Source: Bondarzewia mesenterica
Taxonomy: Eukaryota; Basidiomycota; Agaricomycetes; Russulales; Bondarzewiaceae
Assembly (NCBI GenBank): GCA_004802705.1
Contig: SGPL01000143.1
Span: 20,364 to 62,888, forward strand
DNA: 42,525 bases
Reading direction: 5' to 3'
This document shows positions 33,360 to 42,525 of the stretch, one piece after another; the first letter of the stretch is position 1; the number at the start of each line of letters is the position of its first letter. A model generated the notes under the pieces. That model had not been told where the DNA came from and searched no databases. It was given only the letters and a program-made list of their open reading frames with translations. A program made the translations under genes and the position numbers.

Positions 33360-34054
33360 ATGATGCGCGCAACCGTCATCCGTTCTGCTAGGACTATTGC
33401 CGCTCGAAGTGCACCCCGTCCCGCCGTCTCGCTGCGCGCGACAAGACCGATGGGCTCCTATATCTCGTCTCTGAGATTTGAAGCCTTTCCAATCCGTTTT
33501 TACTCTTCCCAACCCCCCCTTTCGGAACAAGAAGCAGCCGAACGGAAAGCAGCGCTCGAGAAGCGCGATGAATTGCAGAAGGATTGGGCTATCCCTGTCG
33601 TCGATTATGACCTCGTAAAGCAAAAGTCTCAGCAACCCAGCGAAGTAAGCACGAATTCTTCATCGACTCGCAGAGCTCTGATCAACATTGAATGCGTATA
33701 TAGGACTCATACTTGATCGATGTGCGGGAGCCGGATGAAGTCATCCAGGGCAATATCCCCTCCTCCGTCAATCTCCCACTCTCTGTGTTGTCCGGCTCCC
33801 TGCAGCTGGACCCTGTGGAATTTGAAGAAAAGTTCGGGTTCCGGAAACCCCTGCAGTCCCAGGAGATTATCTTCTACTGTCGCAGTGGAAAGCGCAGTGC
33901 CTCTGCCAGCGATGTCGCGAAGAGGAACGGTTATACCAAGTGCGTCAACCCTTGTCGGTGTGCGTTGTCCTCACTTATCCTGGTTTCTAGCATCGTGAAC
34001 TATGAAGGTTCGTGGCTCGACTGGGTGAAGAGGGAAGGAAAGCCCTCTGTTTGA
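33360..34054 (+). CDS. rhodanese-domain protein, probably mitochondrial thiosulfate sulfurtransferase
   Basis: Single rhodanese-domain enzymes transfer sulfane sulfur from thiosulfate or persulfides. Three exons are predicted: 33360-33644, 33704-33939 and 33991-34054, giving 194 aa. The first 50 residues are rich in Arg, Ser and Ala and end in IRFYSSQ, a typical mitochondrial presequence with an FYS/S cleavage context. A linker rich in E and K precedes the rhodanese domain (about residues 80-190): YLIDVREPDEVIQGNIPSSVNLPL, the active-site loop FYCRSGKRS with the catalytic cysteine, and GSWLDW near the end. The layout resembles yeast Rdl1/Rdl2. Either of the two tandem ATGs (33360, 33363) may be used. 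It is convergent with frataxin. Confidence 0.92.
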
Positions 34055-34731
34055 TTGATTAGGTTCTGTCGCCGCCATTTAAGTGGAATACAATTGTACA
34101 ATGTATGAGTCATTTTGAGTGCTCTTCGCATGACTTGTACTTCATGAGTAGTCTCTAGATGAAAGACAGCCAGGGCCTCCCCTGCCGCCATAGTGAGTCG
34201 GACTTGAATCATGCAAGGGCGTACTTTTGAAAATGTCCAGAAATGAGATGTTCGAGCTTAATGACATGCATCTTCTCAGTAATAAGTGCCAAAGGAAGTG
34301 AGAGGATGCAGCACCAGCTACAGCTACTCTGGGTCGCAGAATCTTGACGTCGACGTTTTGGGATGAGCATGGGAATAGTCGATACTGTACGATACAAAGT
34401 TGGACTGCCAGAAAGGTGGGCTGATATACTGTCTTCGCGACAGCTGTACGATATGCGGGCAGAAAGCTGGCAGTTATCGAACATGCAATATAATGTCGCT
34501 GATGCGATGCTATCATGGCTTCAAAGGAGTGTCAGCGCCCGCCGATCCTCAGCACTCACCGCAATGCCTAGGCCCCGTCCAAAGCCCAAATCACGATTGA
34601 CAAGCCCAGTACGCTCCGAAGCATGCCAATGCTGGACTAAGCAAAACGACAACTCTGTAGAACATGAATAACAAATGTGCGGCAATTGAAGACTGCACCT
34701 AGGACTGCGGGGTGTCTATGCAGCCTTCCGC
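34055..34731. other. intergenic, 3' ends of two convergent genes
   Basis: 0.68 kb between the rhodanese and frataxin stops. A minus-strand donor-like site (GCATTGCG|GTGAGTGC) at about 34559 follows a 34-codon stop-free stretch ending VNRDLGFGRGLGIA. I could not find a matching downstream exon, so no gene is called. Confidence 0.45.
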
Positions 34732-35475
34732 TCAACCGACATACTTGGACGCCTCTCTCAACCCCAGATCAACCTCCTGACCGAGGATTTTTGTAAGCTC
34801 TTCATTTAACAACCTCCCTAACGATCCCCCGTCGCGAGAATAAAACCAGTCATCTTCTGCTGGCGAATAATCATATCGCTTCGGTCCACTTGGAGAGGCG
34901 GGAGATAGCATGAGACGATTTCGTTTTCATTGTTGTGATGCCTCATCAGGACGCACCTTAAAGGCGAAGACAACCATATCTGCTTGTTTGGCGGTTGCTT
35001 GTTGACGACATAGGTTCCGTGCTCACCCAGCTTGAGGGTAAGGACGCCGCTCTAGATATGCGCAGTGTTACACGGAAACAGCATGTTTCACGATAACAAA
35101 AACGGCAGCACGTACGTTGTATTCCACCTCATAACTTGGATCGCTGAAGTCGTCTAGCAGACTCTCGAGTGAGTCTAGCATCGTATCCATAGTCGCGTCC
35201 GAAAGTGCATGGTATCGGTCCACGGACAGGTCACTTCATCCGTATGCCAAATCAAGATTGTAAGAGCAAAATTTGAGTGAAAGCGACTTTTAAAGCAACG
35301 GGAACGGAGCGATGGCAAACCTTATATTGGTGCGCGGTGGGGGCGTGGCGAAATGTCGCTGGTGCGCAAATGTCATAGAGGGAACATGGCGATCGTGGTG
35401 ATGGAAAGCGTAGAAGGTGCGGGCTTGTGCTAATGTGCGTTTGGGTAGGAGGCGTGCGGCGCGTCTAGAGAGCAT
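34732..35475 (-). CDS. YFH1: frataxin, mitochondrial
   Basis: Frataxin stimulates Fe-S cluster assembly on ISCU by accelerating persulfide transfer, in the mitochondrial matrix. Four exons are predicted: 35475-35321, 35233-35116, 35051-34957 and 34888-34732, with introns of 87, 64 and 68 nt, giving 174 aa as expected for the yeast family. The N-terminus ([21 protein letters not shown]) is a clear presequence. The first helix carries the acidic ridge ([18 protein letters not shown]). The beta sheet shows [23 protein letters not shown], and [20 protein letters not shown] includes the NKQIWLSSP signature. The second helix is in the C-terminus ([15 protein letters not shown]). All exon phases agree. 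Confidence 0.97.
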
Positions 35476-35892
35476 TGATTGTGTTACAGGTTTCTTGAAA
35501 AGTTGGTCTGGGAGGACACACTGGGATTGGCAGACGCGTCGAGCGTTGTGGCACGGACAGAGGTCAACGACGGGCGCTTACATGCTACAATTACATAGCT
35601 AACCTCGGCATGGAAAGTACAAGGGGACCGCGAGAAATGGCGAGAACGATATCATTTGCATGCATGCGTAATAACAAGTTGTACAACAGCAGAGCTGACC
35701 AAAAACGAAACGCGGGAGGTAATGCTGCGATAAGTCTGAAAATCAAATGCGGAGTGTATGTCATTATCGAGAACCGAAATGCTGGGAGACAGGGGAAAGG
35801 CTGGAAAAGAGTGGAGCATGCCTGGTGCTAGCCTGTGCTAGCGGTGAACGAAGAGATAGAGTAGATGGAGAAAAATACGGACGTTCTAACCG
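35476..35892. other. upstream region of frataxin
   Basis: 417 bp between the frataxin start and the stop of the next minus-strand gene. Presumptive frataxin promoter plus a 3' UTR. No gene seen. Confidence 0.5.
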
Positions 35893-36590
35893 CTATAAGC
35901 CAAGGGAATCTGATAAGGGCCCAGAAAGCTCACGTCGTCGACTGAGGAACAGCGTGCCCAACAGCCTTGTAGTCGAGAAGATATGAAAATTAGTGAATGT
36001 ACAGATGATTGACCACGCACGACGTACTTGTTCGTATCTTCATATCGATGTTTAACCCGCTCTCCTTCCAAGGTTACAATGTAGTCGGCGTGCGGAGGCG
36101 CCTCACCGAAGTAGTGCGGGTCTTTATCCGCAGATAATCCGTGACCGTATAGGGGCGTCACTACGTGTTTGCCAAAATTCGACATAGGCGTGGCATATGA
36201 AGAATGGAGAGGTATCCGGTCGTCGGCCACGAAAGATGTCATGTTGGAAGTGGATGCCAGAACCCTCCTGTACTGATGTTCTGCGTGCAGGTCGTGAAGC
36301 AGAGTGTTGACAGACTTGTATGCCTCCGCGCCCGAATTGACCGCACCAATGTCATGCGATGCGTCCTTGACGAGTGTCCGCGTGCCCATCGCACCGTCCT
36401 CGTCGACATACTCCTCTCCATCAGAATCTTGTTCCTGCGAATGAGGTGGTGCACCCCATCCCCGAGATGGTCCATCAAGTGATGGAGGTAAGACCCGACG
36501 ACGCTTCACACTGCGGTCAAATGGGGACGGGTCCAGAGCTACGATGGGAATGGAGGGCGGTGGTGTTACGGGACGTTGTCTCTTCAACAT
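35893..36590 (-). CDS. uncharacterised 211-residue protein, probably nuclear
   Basis: Two exons (36590-36028, 35965-35893) with a 62-nt intron give 211 aa. The protein begins MLKRQRPVTPPPSIPIVALDPSPFDR and has a bipartite-like basic motif (KRQRP then VKRRR), then an acidic stretch (DSDGEEYVDEDGA). A conserved-looking helical part follows (SGAEAYKSVNTLLHDLHAEHQYRR), and then a Y/H-rich part (YGHGLSADKDPHYFGEAPPHADY). The spliced C-terminus is a short basic helix ending SDSLGL. No enzyme motif is visible. The composition suits a nuclear complex subunit, which is inference. It is divergent from WDR70, with 280 bp between starts. Confidence 0.65.
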
Positions 36591-36870
36591 AGCAGTCGAG
36601 TGTCAATTCAAAGATTTGTTTTCGTTGGACATATGATGCTGAACGAACAATACTATGAAGGTGAGGAGAACGAAACGCTCGTCCTGAATTTTATAGAAGG
36701 TTGGGATCGCGGGACTCGTAATTGCGGGCAACTGCCACAGCTGCACGCAGTCACGGTTCTCAAAACAGCTCAAAATGCGTCACATTCCCGTGGACTCGCT
36801 ACCGTACGTAAGCTCTTTCAGACCACCATCAGTACAGGCTACTGCGTTGCGAATCCACATCTTCATCTTC

Positions 36871-39630
36871 ATGGCAGACGCTATGTTCGCAGCAATGGGC
36901 ATCGCCAGCTTCGGCAAGCGGACCAAAAAGCGGCAGCTTGACGTTGGGAGGTTCGACAAGTATCAGCGGCAAGAGGTATGAAACTTTGATGTTTTCAAGG
37001 CCATCATTCATAGTCGTCTTCATCACTTGGCTTGTATCCAGGAGCCTGCACTTGCAGCAACGGCTGCGAAAGAACAGGAAGATAATCTACCTAGTCTATC
37101 ACGAGTTCTTCCTCCCTCGCCATCTGTCGAGGCGAAATCTCCTTTGTCACCAGAGGCCGAAGCAAGCCCTCCTCCTCCAACCAACCAACAATTAGAAGAG
37201 GAACCTCGAATTCGATCCAGATGAAGGGCAGTTTGGCGACAGCGACCTTCCTCAATTTCCGACGACCCACGAGCTGGTTTTGAAAGACCATACGAAGGTT
37301 GTGTCTGCATTGGCGCTCGATCCGTCTGGGGCGCGGATCGTGTCTGGTTCGCATGATTACGATTGTAAGTTGTGGGATTTTGGAGGCATGGATATGCGCT
37401 GTAAACCATTCAAGACTTGGGAGCCTTCGGGCAGCTATCATGTGCGTCACTTCCTTCCGATCTACTCCAGACTACCGGATTGACTGGGTATTCATAGATT
37501 CATGACTTGAAGTACTCCACCGACGGACACCATTTTCTCGTTATCTCTGGGACGTCTCAAGCGAAGCTCTATGATCGCGATGGAGAGGAAAAGTAAGCTT
37601 ATCCAGATTCTTCAGGAGTGGGGATAGACTGACCTGACTGTCAGGGCAACCTTCATCAAAGGCGATCCTTATATCCGTGACATGAAGAACACTGCGTGGG
37701 TTTTCTTTCTTCCACTGCCATGATACGTCCTTTTCTGACATTTGTTGGGCAGAGGACACGTCGGCGAGCTTTCGTCATGTGCCTGGCATCCAAAAGACTC
37801 GCAATTGTTTATGACCGCTTCCGCGGATTCGACCATACGGTGTGTTCTACTGGCCACGTTCATGCTACGTTCATACATCTGATGTGCTCAATTCGATTCA
37901 AAGAATATGGGATATGGAGAACAAGCGCAAGCAGAAGACTGTTATCGTCGTGAAGTCAAAGGAGCGGGGAGCGCGTACCAAGGTGACTTCGTGTGGATAT
38001 TCTCCGGATGGGAGATACATTGGCGGGGGTGCGTTTCATCATTGCTATGGTGATTATTTCAAGCTTCTCCAACTTTTGACTTCTGGTTAGCATGCTTGGA
38101 TGGCGCGTTACATATGTGGAAGACGAATTCCAATTTCGTGCGACCGGATATGACCATCGAGGGTGCGCATACCAAGGGCACCGAAACAGGATCCATTGTT
38201 TTCTCAATAGATGGCCGCACCTTGCTGACGCGGGGCGGCGATGATACCGTAAAACGTGCGTGGCGTTCTTCGAGATTGCTGTTCACTCCTGAGATGTCCG
38301 GACACAGTCTGGGACCTTCGTTCGTTCAAGAAGCCTGTTGCTTCGCGTTCGAATATTTTGACATTGTATCCGACGACGAATGCCATTTTCAGCCCGGACA
38401 ACAAGTTCATCGTAACTGGTGCAGGAGCGTCCACGAAAGGTGGACGGGGTAAGCTTTTGTTCCTGAAGAGAGAGGATTTGGAGGTTGCGGATGAGGTTGA
38501 GGTCGGTGCGACACCTGTGGTGGTTCAATGGCATCCCAAAATCAACCAGGTGCGTCTCAATGTCCCTTTGTATTATCGTTTCCGCAGTCAACATCAACGG
38601 CACAGATCGTGGCAGGACTTACAAACGGTCAAATATCTGTGCTCTATTCACCGCATACATCTCTGAATGGAGCTAAGCTGCTGCTGAACAAAGGGCCGCC
38701 GAGGAAGCTTACTATCGAGGACGTGTCTGACGCTTTGGCTGCTCCAACAATTATCACACCCCACGCTCTGCCCATGTTCCGCGATATGGATGATGGTAGA
38801 GGAAGCAAACGGAAGAGGGAGAAAGACAGGCAGGATCCCCGAAAGAGTCGGAGGCCTGAGATGCCTGTTACCGGACCAGGACGAGGAGGAAGAGTGGGCG
38901 CCAGTGCTACTCAGCACGTCGTGCAAAATTTGGTGCGGGATACGACCCGAGACGAAGATGTGCGTGTTTACTTCACTTGTTGGTTTGATCATCTTGGTTT
39001 TTGGACACTTCGGGGCTATCCTCTACCATCTCTCACCGCCTCGATAGGATCAGTTGATTCTGATCATGATTGGGATCCTAATCGTGGGGTGACGCGTTCC
39101 GGCAGACGGAATGCTGTCCAGAATGGACGCTGGGAGCTTCGTATCGGAGGGACGGTCAAAATTTGGCGTGTTCTGAAGCGCATTTTGCGTCGGTCGCGGG
39201 CTCAATGAGGCTCGTTTTCCAGACGGAAGTCTGGTAATGGCAACGGCAACGGAAGACTTCTGCCGTATGGCGGCCGCTAAACCTTATTCGAATTGCACTC
39301 ATGCGCCACCCATCCGCTTGTCTTTCTCCCTCGATCTGGTGCTGACGCGCGACGTTTTTTTCTTTTCAGCCTCGCGAAGCCTTGCTCAAGTACGCAGAAC
39401 GAGCAGAACAGGATCCACAGTGGACCGGAGGTGAGCACTGGGTTGAGGATGGCCTGTCTTTTGTTGATGGGAAGCTTGCCGAACCCCTTGAAAATTTATT
39501 TGTCGTTGTTGTCACGTTGATGCTGACGTGTCAAACTCCGACGTTTTTTCCCACAGCGTGGCGTGCAAACCAACCGAAGCCGGTTTTCTCAAAGGTCGAG
39601 GAGGAGGAAGAGGAGGAAGATGGGCTCTGA
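36871..39630 (+). CDS. WD40-repeat protein, WDR70 family
   Basis: WDR70 homologues support H2B ubiquitination and DNA-end processing in animals and fission yeast. Eleven exons are predicted: 36871-36975, 37042-37441, 37498-37592, 37645-37695, 37753-37839, 37904-38028, 38091-38255, 38308-38549, 38606-38959, 39370-39430 and 39557-39630. They give about 585 aa. The N-terminus (GIASFGKRTKKRQLDVGRFD) and an acidic region precede WD repeats such as ALDPSGARIVSGSHDYDCKLWDF, CAWHPKDSQLFMTASADSTIRIWD and GALHMWKTN. The family-typical tail is PREALLKYAERAEQDPQW and an acidic terminus. In exon 2 the frame changes near 37193-37204: one surplus base there (probably an A at 37202-37203) gives EEDLEFDPDEGQF. 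A 94-nt intron is a weaker alternative. Intron 9 (410 nt) is exceptionally long. Confidence 0.9.
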
Positions 39631-39874
39631 TGTATGGGCATGCATGTACATTAGCTGTAGGTAGCGTCTTTGAACAAAAGATTTGGAAAGGAGAGAAATT
39701 GAGGAGCTGGATGAGCGGACAAAGCAGGGTGGCTAGAGGGCTGGAGATCGAACCTTATTTTTCAGCAGCTATAAAGGCACTAGCCAGCTTCGGATCCCTT
39801 GTCTCCTCAAAATCTTCCCTTGCCTCCCCTCAACTCTTCCGTCACCTCGTGACCGTCACGCGTCCTCCTCAACA

Positions 39875-42521
39875 ATGCAAGACGCGACCGCGACTGAGCC
39901 CCTCGATCGTCCCCTCAACGACTCGTCTGCCCCCGATTCACCCTCCCTCGAGTCCCCTGACACCCCCGTCAACAACAACGATTCTACTAAAGTTATCATC
40001 GAGTCCGATATCCACTCCTCAGATAGTTTTGTTGAGCCCGTGGTTCACTACGTCGAAATAAACGATAAAGTCGTCGCGTCGACGCATCCTCAGCTTAGTA
40101 CCCCTCTGGACCCAGGTGTGTTTCATGTCATCGCGTTTTGTGCGGCTTGTCCCCGAGCGTCATATTTATGGGTCAGATTCCATTATAGTTGCCCCGCCGA
40201 AGGGCACCCCACCCCCAGCAACTGGACAACTCTTAGATGACGTTCGCATGGCGGAGGAGGTCCCATCTAAAGCTGTTTCACCACAGGTTGATGGCGACGT
40301 ACCCATGTCTGAGGGCGCACAACAGCCGAACAACAACGGCCCCCAACCCTTTCTTGAGGACCTGGTTATGACACAATCTCCCGTCGCAAGTCCCGCATCG
40401 CTTCCTAACAATTCTTCGACCACCGTTGTTGACTCAGCTATTGATCACTCCGATGTTCCTCCATCGAAGAGGGCGAGGAAGTTCTCGGATGCACATCAGG
40501 CGTCGTCTCATGTAAGCTTACCTTCCTTCGTACGCCCTACAGGCGTGCTAATATAGCATCTGTTTTGGGTTCCATCTGAAGACTGCTGCCGCTCCTCCCC
40601 CAGCTTCAACGTCTTCTACGGTTGTCGACGCCATCTCGCGCACATCAACACTTTCCAACGCGCAGTACAAATACTGTCTCTCAATTCTTCGAATGCTCAA
40701 AAAGCAGAAGGATGCTTTCTCTTTCAGGATGCCTGTCGATCCTGTCCTTTACAATATTCCGCATTACTTCCAAATTATCAAGCATCCAATGGATCTCTCG
40801 ACGATGGAGCACAAGCTCCTTTCGTCTAATCCTATCAAGCCTGACCCTAATCCTGTCAATCCTCGATATTTCAACGTGGCTGAGTTTGAGGCCGATTTCC
40901 GCCTTATAGTGAGGAACTGCGAGACGTTCAACGGCTCGGAGCATCTCATCACTCAGCAAGGGAAGCGGCTGGAGGAGAATTTTGACAAAATGATGAGAGC
41001 AATGCCTGCCCCCGAAATTGTACGTGCATCAACTCACGTTTTCAACCCGCCTATCTGATCATTGTTGATGTATCAGCCTAAACCTCCTGTCGTCAAGAAA
41101 CCGCCAACTCCACCCCCACCGCCGCCACCCACTCCCGTCATCAAGAAGCCTCCCCGTCGCTCGTCTACCTCTGTGCCTGTCATTCGTCGGAATGATACGG
41201 AGAATCTGGGACGACCTAAGAGAGAGATACATCCGCCTCCGCCCAAGGACTTACCATATGCTGACGCTCCGAAGAAACATCGCCGGAGAGGGAAGAAGAA
41301 CAATAACGAGCAGTTGAGATTTTGCGGCAAGTTGCTAGATCAGCTTCATCGTAAGCAGCATCAGAATGTTGTTGGGCCTTTCGCTCAGCCTGTCGGTGTG
41401 TATCCAGAGTGTTGCTACTGGAAAAAGCAAGTTCACATCTTCCTTCACAGATCCCGTTGCCCTCAATATCCCCGACTACCCCAGTATCATCAAGAAGCCC
41501 ATGGATTTGTCCACGATGCGTAGCAAGCTCGAAGGGAACATGTATCCCACGGCCGAGAAGTTCCGCGATGATTTCAAGTTAATGATCAACAACTGCGTGA
41601 AGTACAACGGTACTCAGTCTGCCGTTGCGGAAGCTGGTTTCGCGCTGCAGCGTCTGTTTGACGAAAAAGTGGCGGAATTTGCCGCCTTTGCACCCCGAAG
41701 TCAGCGATGAGGAGGACGAGGAGGAGGAGGAGGAAGATGAGCGAACGCGTAAGTCACATATGCGCTCCTTCGTTTGATCCATTACTGACCTTAACTAGGG
41801 ACTATTGCCATGATCGAGTCTCAAATAGAGACCATGAGGGGTAATCTTGCAGCGTTGAAGGACAGGACCGGCAAGGAGAAGAAGAAAAAGGAAAAAAAGC
41901 GGGAGAAGGCCAATGCGGGTCCTGTAGCATCGAGCTCGAAGGCTGTTAAGAAGGAGCCGAAGGCCCTGCCACCGAAGAAGAAGGGGAAGAAGACGCTCAT
42001 CGCAGACGACGATGTCCTCACCTTCGAGCAGAAGAAGGATCTCAGTGAGGCCATCGCTCATTTAGACGGCTCGAAATTGGAGAGGGTGATAGCCATCATT
42101 CACGAGGGCGTGCCCGAAATTCGAGACGTGAGTCCATTTTGGTTGTCTTTCTTTGCTTCCTGCTCACGACGATTTTTCGCACTTGTCGTACTTTCAGAGC
42201 CAGGAAGAAATTGAGTTGGAGATTGACCTACTACCTTCAGCCGTCCTTACCAAGCTGTATAACTTTGTTCTACGTCCGCTTCGCCAACCACCCACAAAGC
42301 GGAATAGGACTGGGAAGGGCACGGGTACTGGGGGCCTGAAGCGGAAGAGCATGGATGAGGATGTGGAGGCTGAGAAGATCCGGCAGCTGGAGGAAAGGAT
42401 GCGTCTGTTCGAACAGCAACCGAACGGTCATCCTGCTGCAGCTGTCGCCGCTGCAAACGATAGTGAGCACTCCTCGGACTCGAGCTCGGACGATGACAGC
42501 TCAGGGAGCGATTCGGAATGA
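39875..42521 (+). CDS. BET-family double-bromodomain protein (Bdf1/Brd-like)
   Basis: BET proteins read acetylated histone H4 and recruit TFIID or other transcription factors in the nucleus. Seven exons are predicted: 39875-40115, 40177-40511, 40582-41019, 41077-41395, 41451-41748, 41799-42127 and 42198-42521, giving about 760 aa. Bromodomain 1 shows RMPVDPVLYNIPHYFQIIKH, PMDLSTM, and the acetyl-lysine-contacting Asn in NCETFNG. Bromodomain 2 shows LHRKQHQ, IPDYPSIIKKPMDLSTM and NNCVKYNG. A proline-rich linker with PPRRSS separates them. After bromodomain 2 come an acidic run, a coiled helix (MIESQIETMRGNLAALK), a K-rich motif, the NET domain (LTFEQKKDLSEAIAHLDGSKLERVIAII and EIELEIDLLPSAVLTKLYNFV) and a Ser/Asp tail. 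Five As at 41664-41668, where four are expected, break FDEKWRNLPPL. Confidence 0.95.
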
Positions 42522-42525
42522 GCTT

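Noticed and set aside
34142..34516. 124-codon minus-strand frame between rhodanese and frataxin
   Set aside because: No ATG context, composition or motif supports it. It lies in the convergent 3' region and I could not connect it to an upstream exon reliably.
39239..39430. Extra WDR70 exon within the 410-nt intron
   Set aside because: No pair of splice sites yields a phase-compatible exon with WDR70-like residues.

Overview
The window is nuclear DNA from a filamentous basidiomycete, most likely an Agaricomycete. The genes carry many short introns, mostly 47-100 nt, with GTNNGT donors and CTAAC/CTGAC-type branch sites. Spacing is compact and there are no operons. Several predicted proteins have typical basidiomycete architecture, such as the trifunctional TRP1 enzyme, a GPI-anchored BIM1-like protein and a short ATG16 without WD repeats. 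I saw no transposon, tRNA, rRNA or CRISPR array.

Layout. 0.2-2.6 kb (+): TRP1, the tryptophan trifunctional enzyme. 3.4-6.8 kb (-): two uncharacterised proteins in a stretch dotted with ambiguous bases. 7.4-10.3 kb: ATG16 (-) and the Rab7 GTPase YPT7 (+), divergent. 11.0-12.8 kb (-): mitochondrial branched-chain aminotransferase. 13.2-17.1 kb: a single-pass membrane protein (-) divergent from a PXA-domain protein (+). 17.6-18.4 kb (-): 6-phosphogluconolactonase. 19.2-22.2 kb: a serine/proline-rich protein (-) divergent from a mitochondrial trypsin-like protease (+). 22.2-24.5 kb: no resolvable gene, but puzzling open frames. 24.5-27.4 kb (+): RBM26/27-like RNA-binding protein. 28.7-29.3 kb (-): small uncharacterised protein. 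30.1-32.1 kb (-): a BIM1-like copper protein and a CTR copper transporter in tandem. 33.4-35.5 kb: rhodanese (+) and frataxin (-), convergent. 35.9-39.6 kb: uncharacterised nuclear-type protein (-) divergent from WDR70 (+). 39.9-42.5 kb (+): a BET double-bromodomain protein.

How the genes may work together. Most are unlinked housekeeping genes. Three neighbourhoods suggest a shared theme: ATG16 with YPT7 (autophagy and vacuole fusion, about 0.9 kb of common promoter), the BIM1-like protein with the CTR transporter (copper capture and import), and rhodanese with frataxin (mitochondrial sulfur and Fe-S metabolism). Four genes (TRP1, RBM26-like, WDR70, BET) each contain exactly one surplus base. 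This looks like draft-assembly error rather than gene decay. Exon coordinates are my own splice predictions and have no transcript support.
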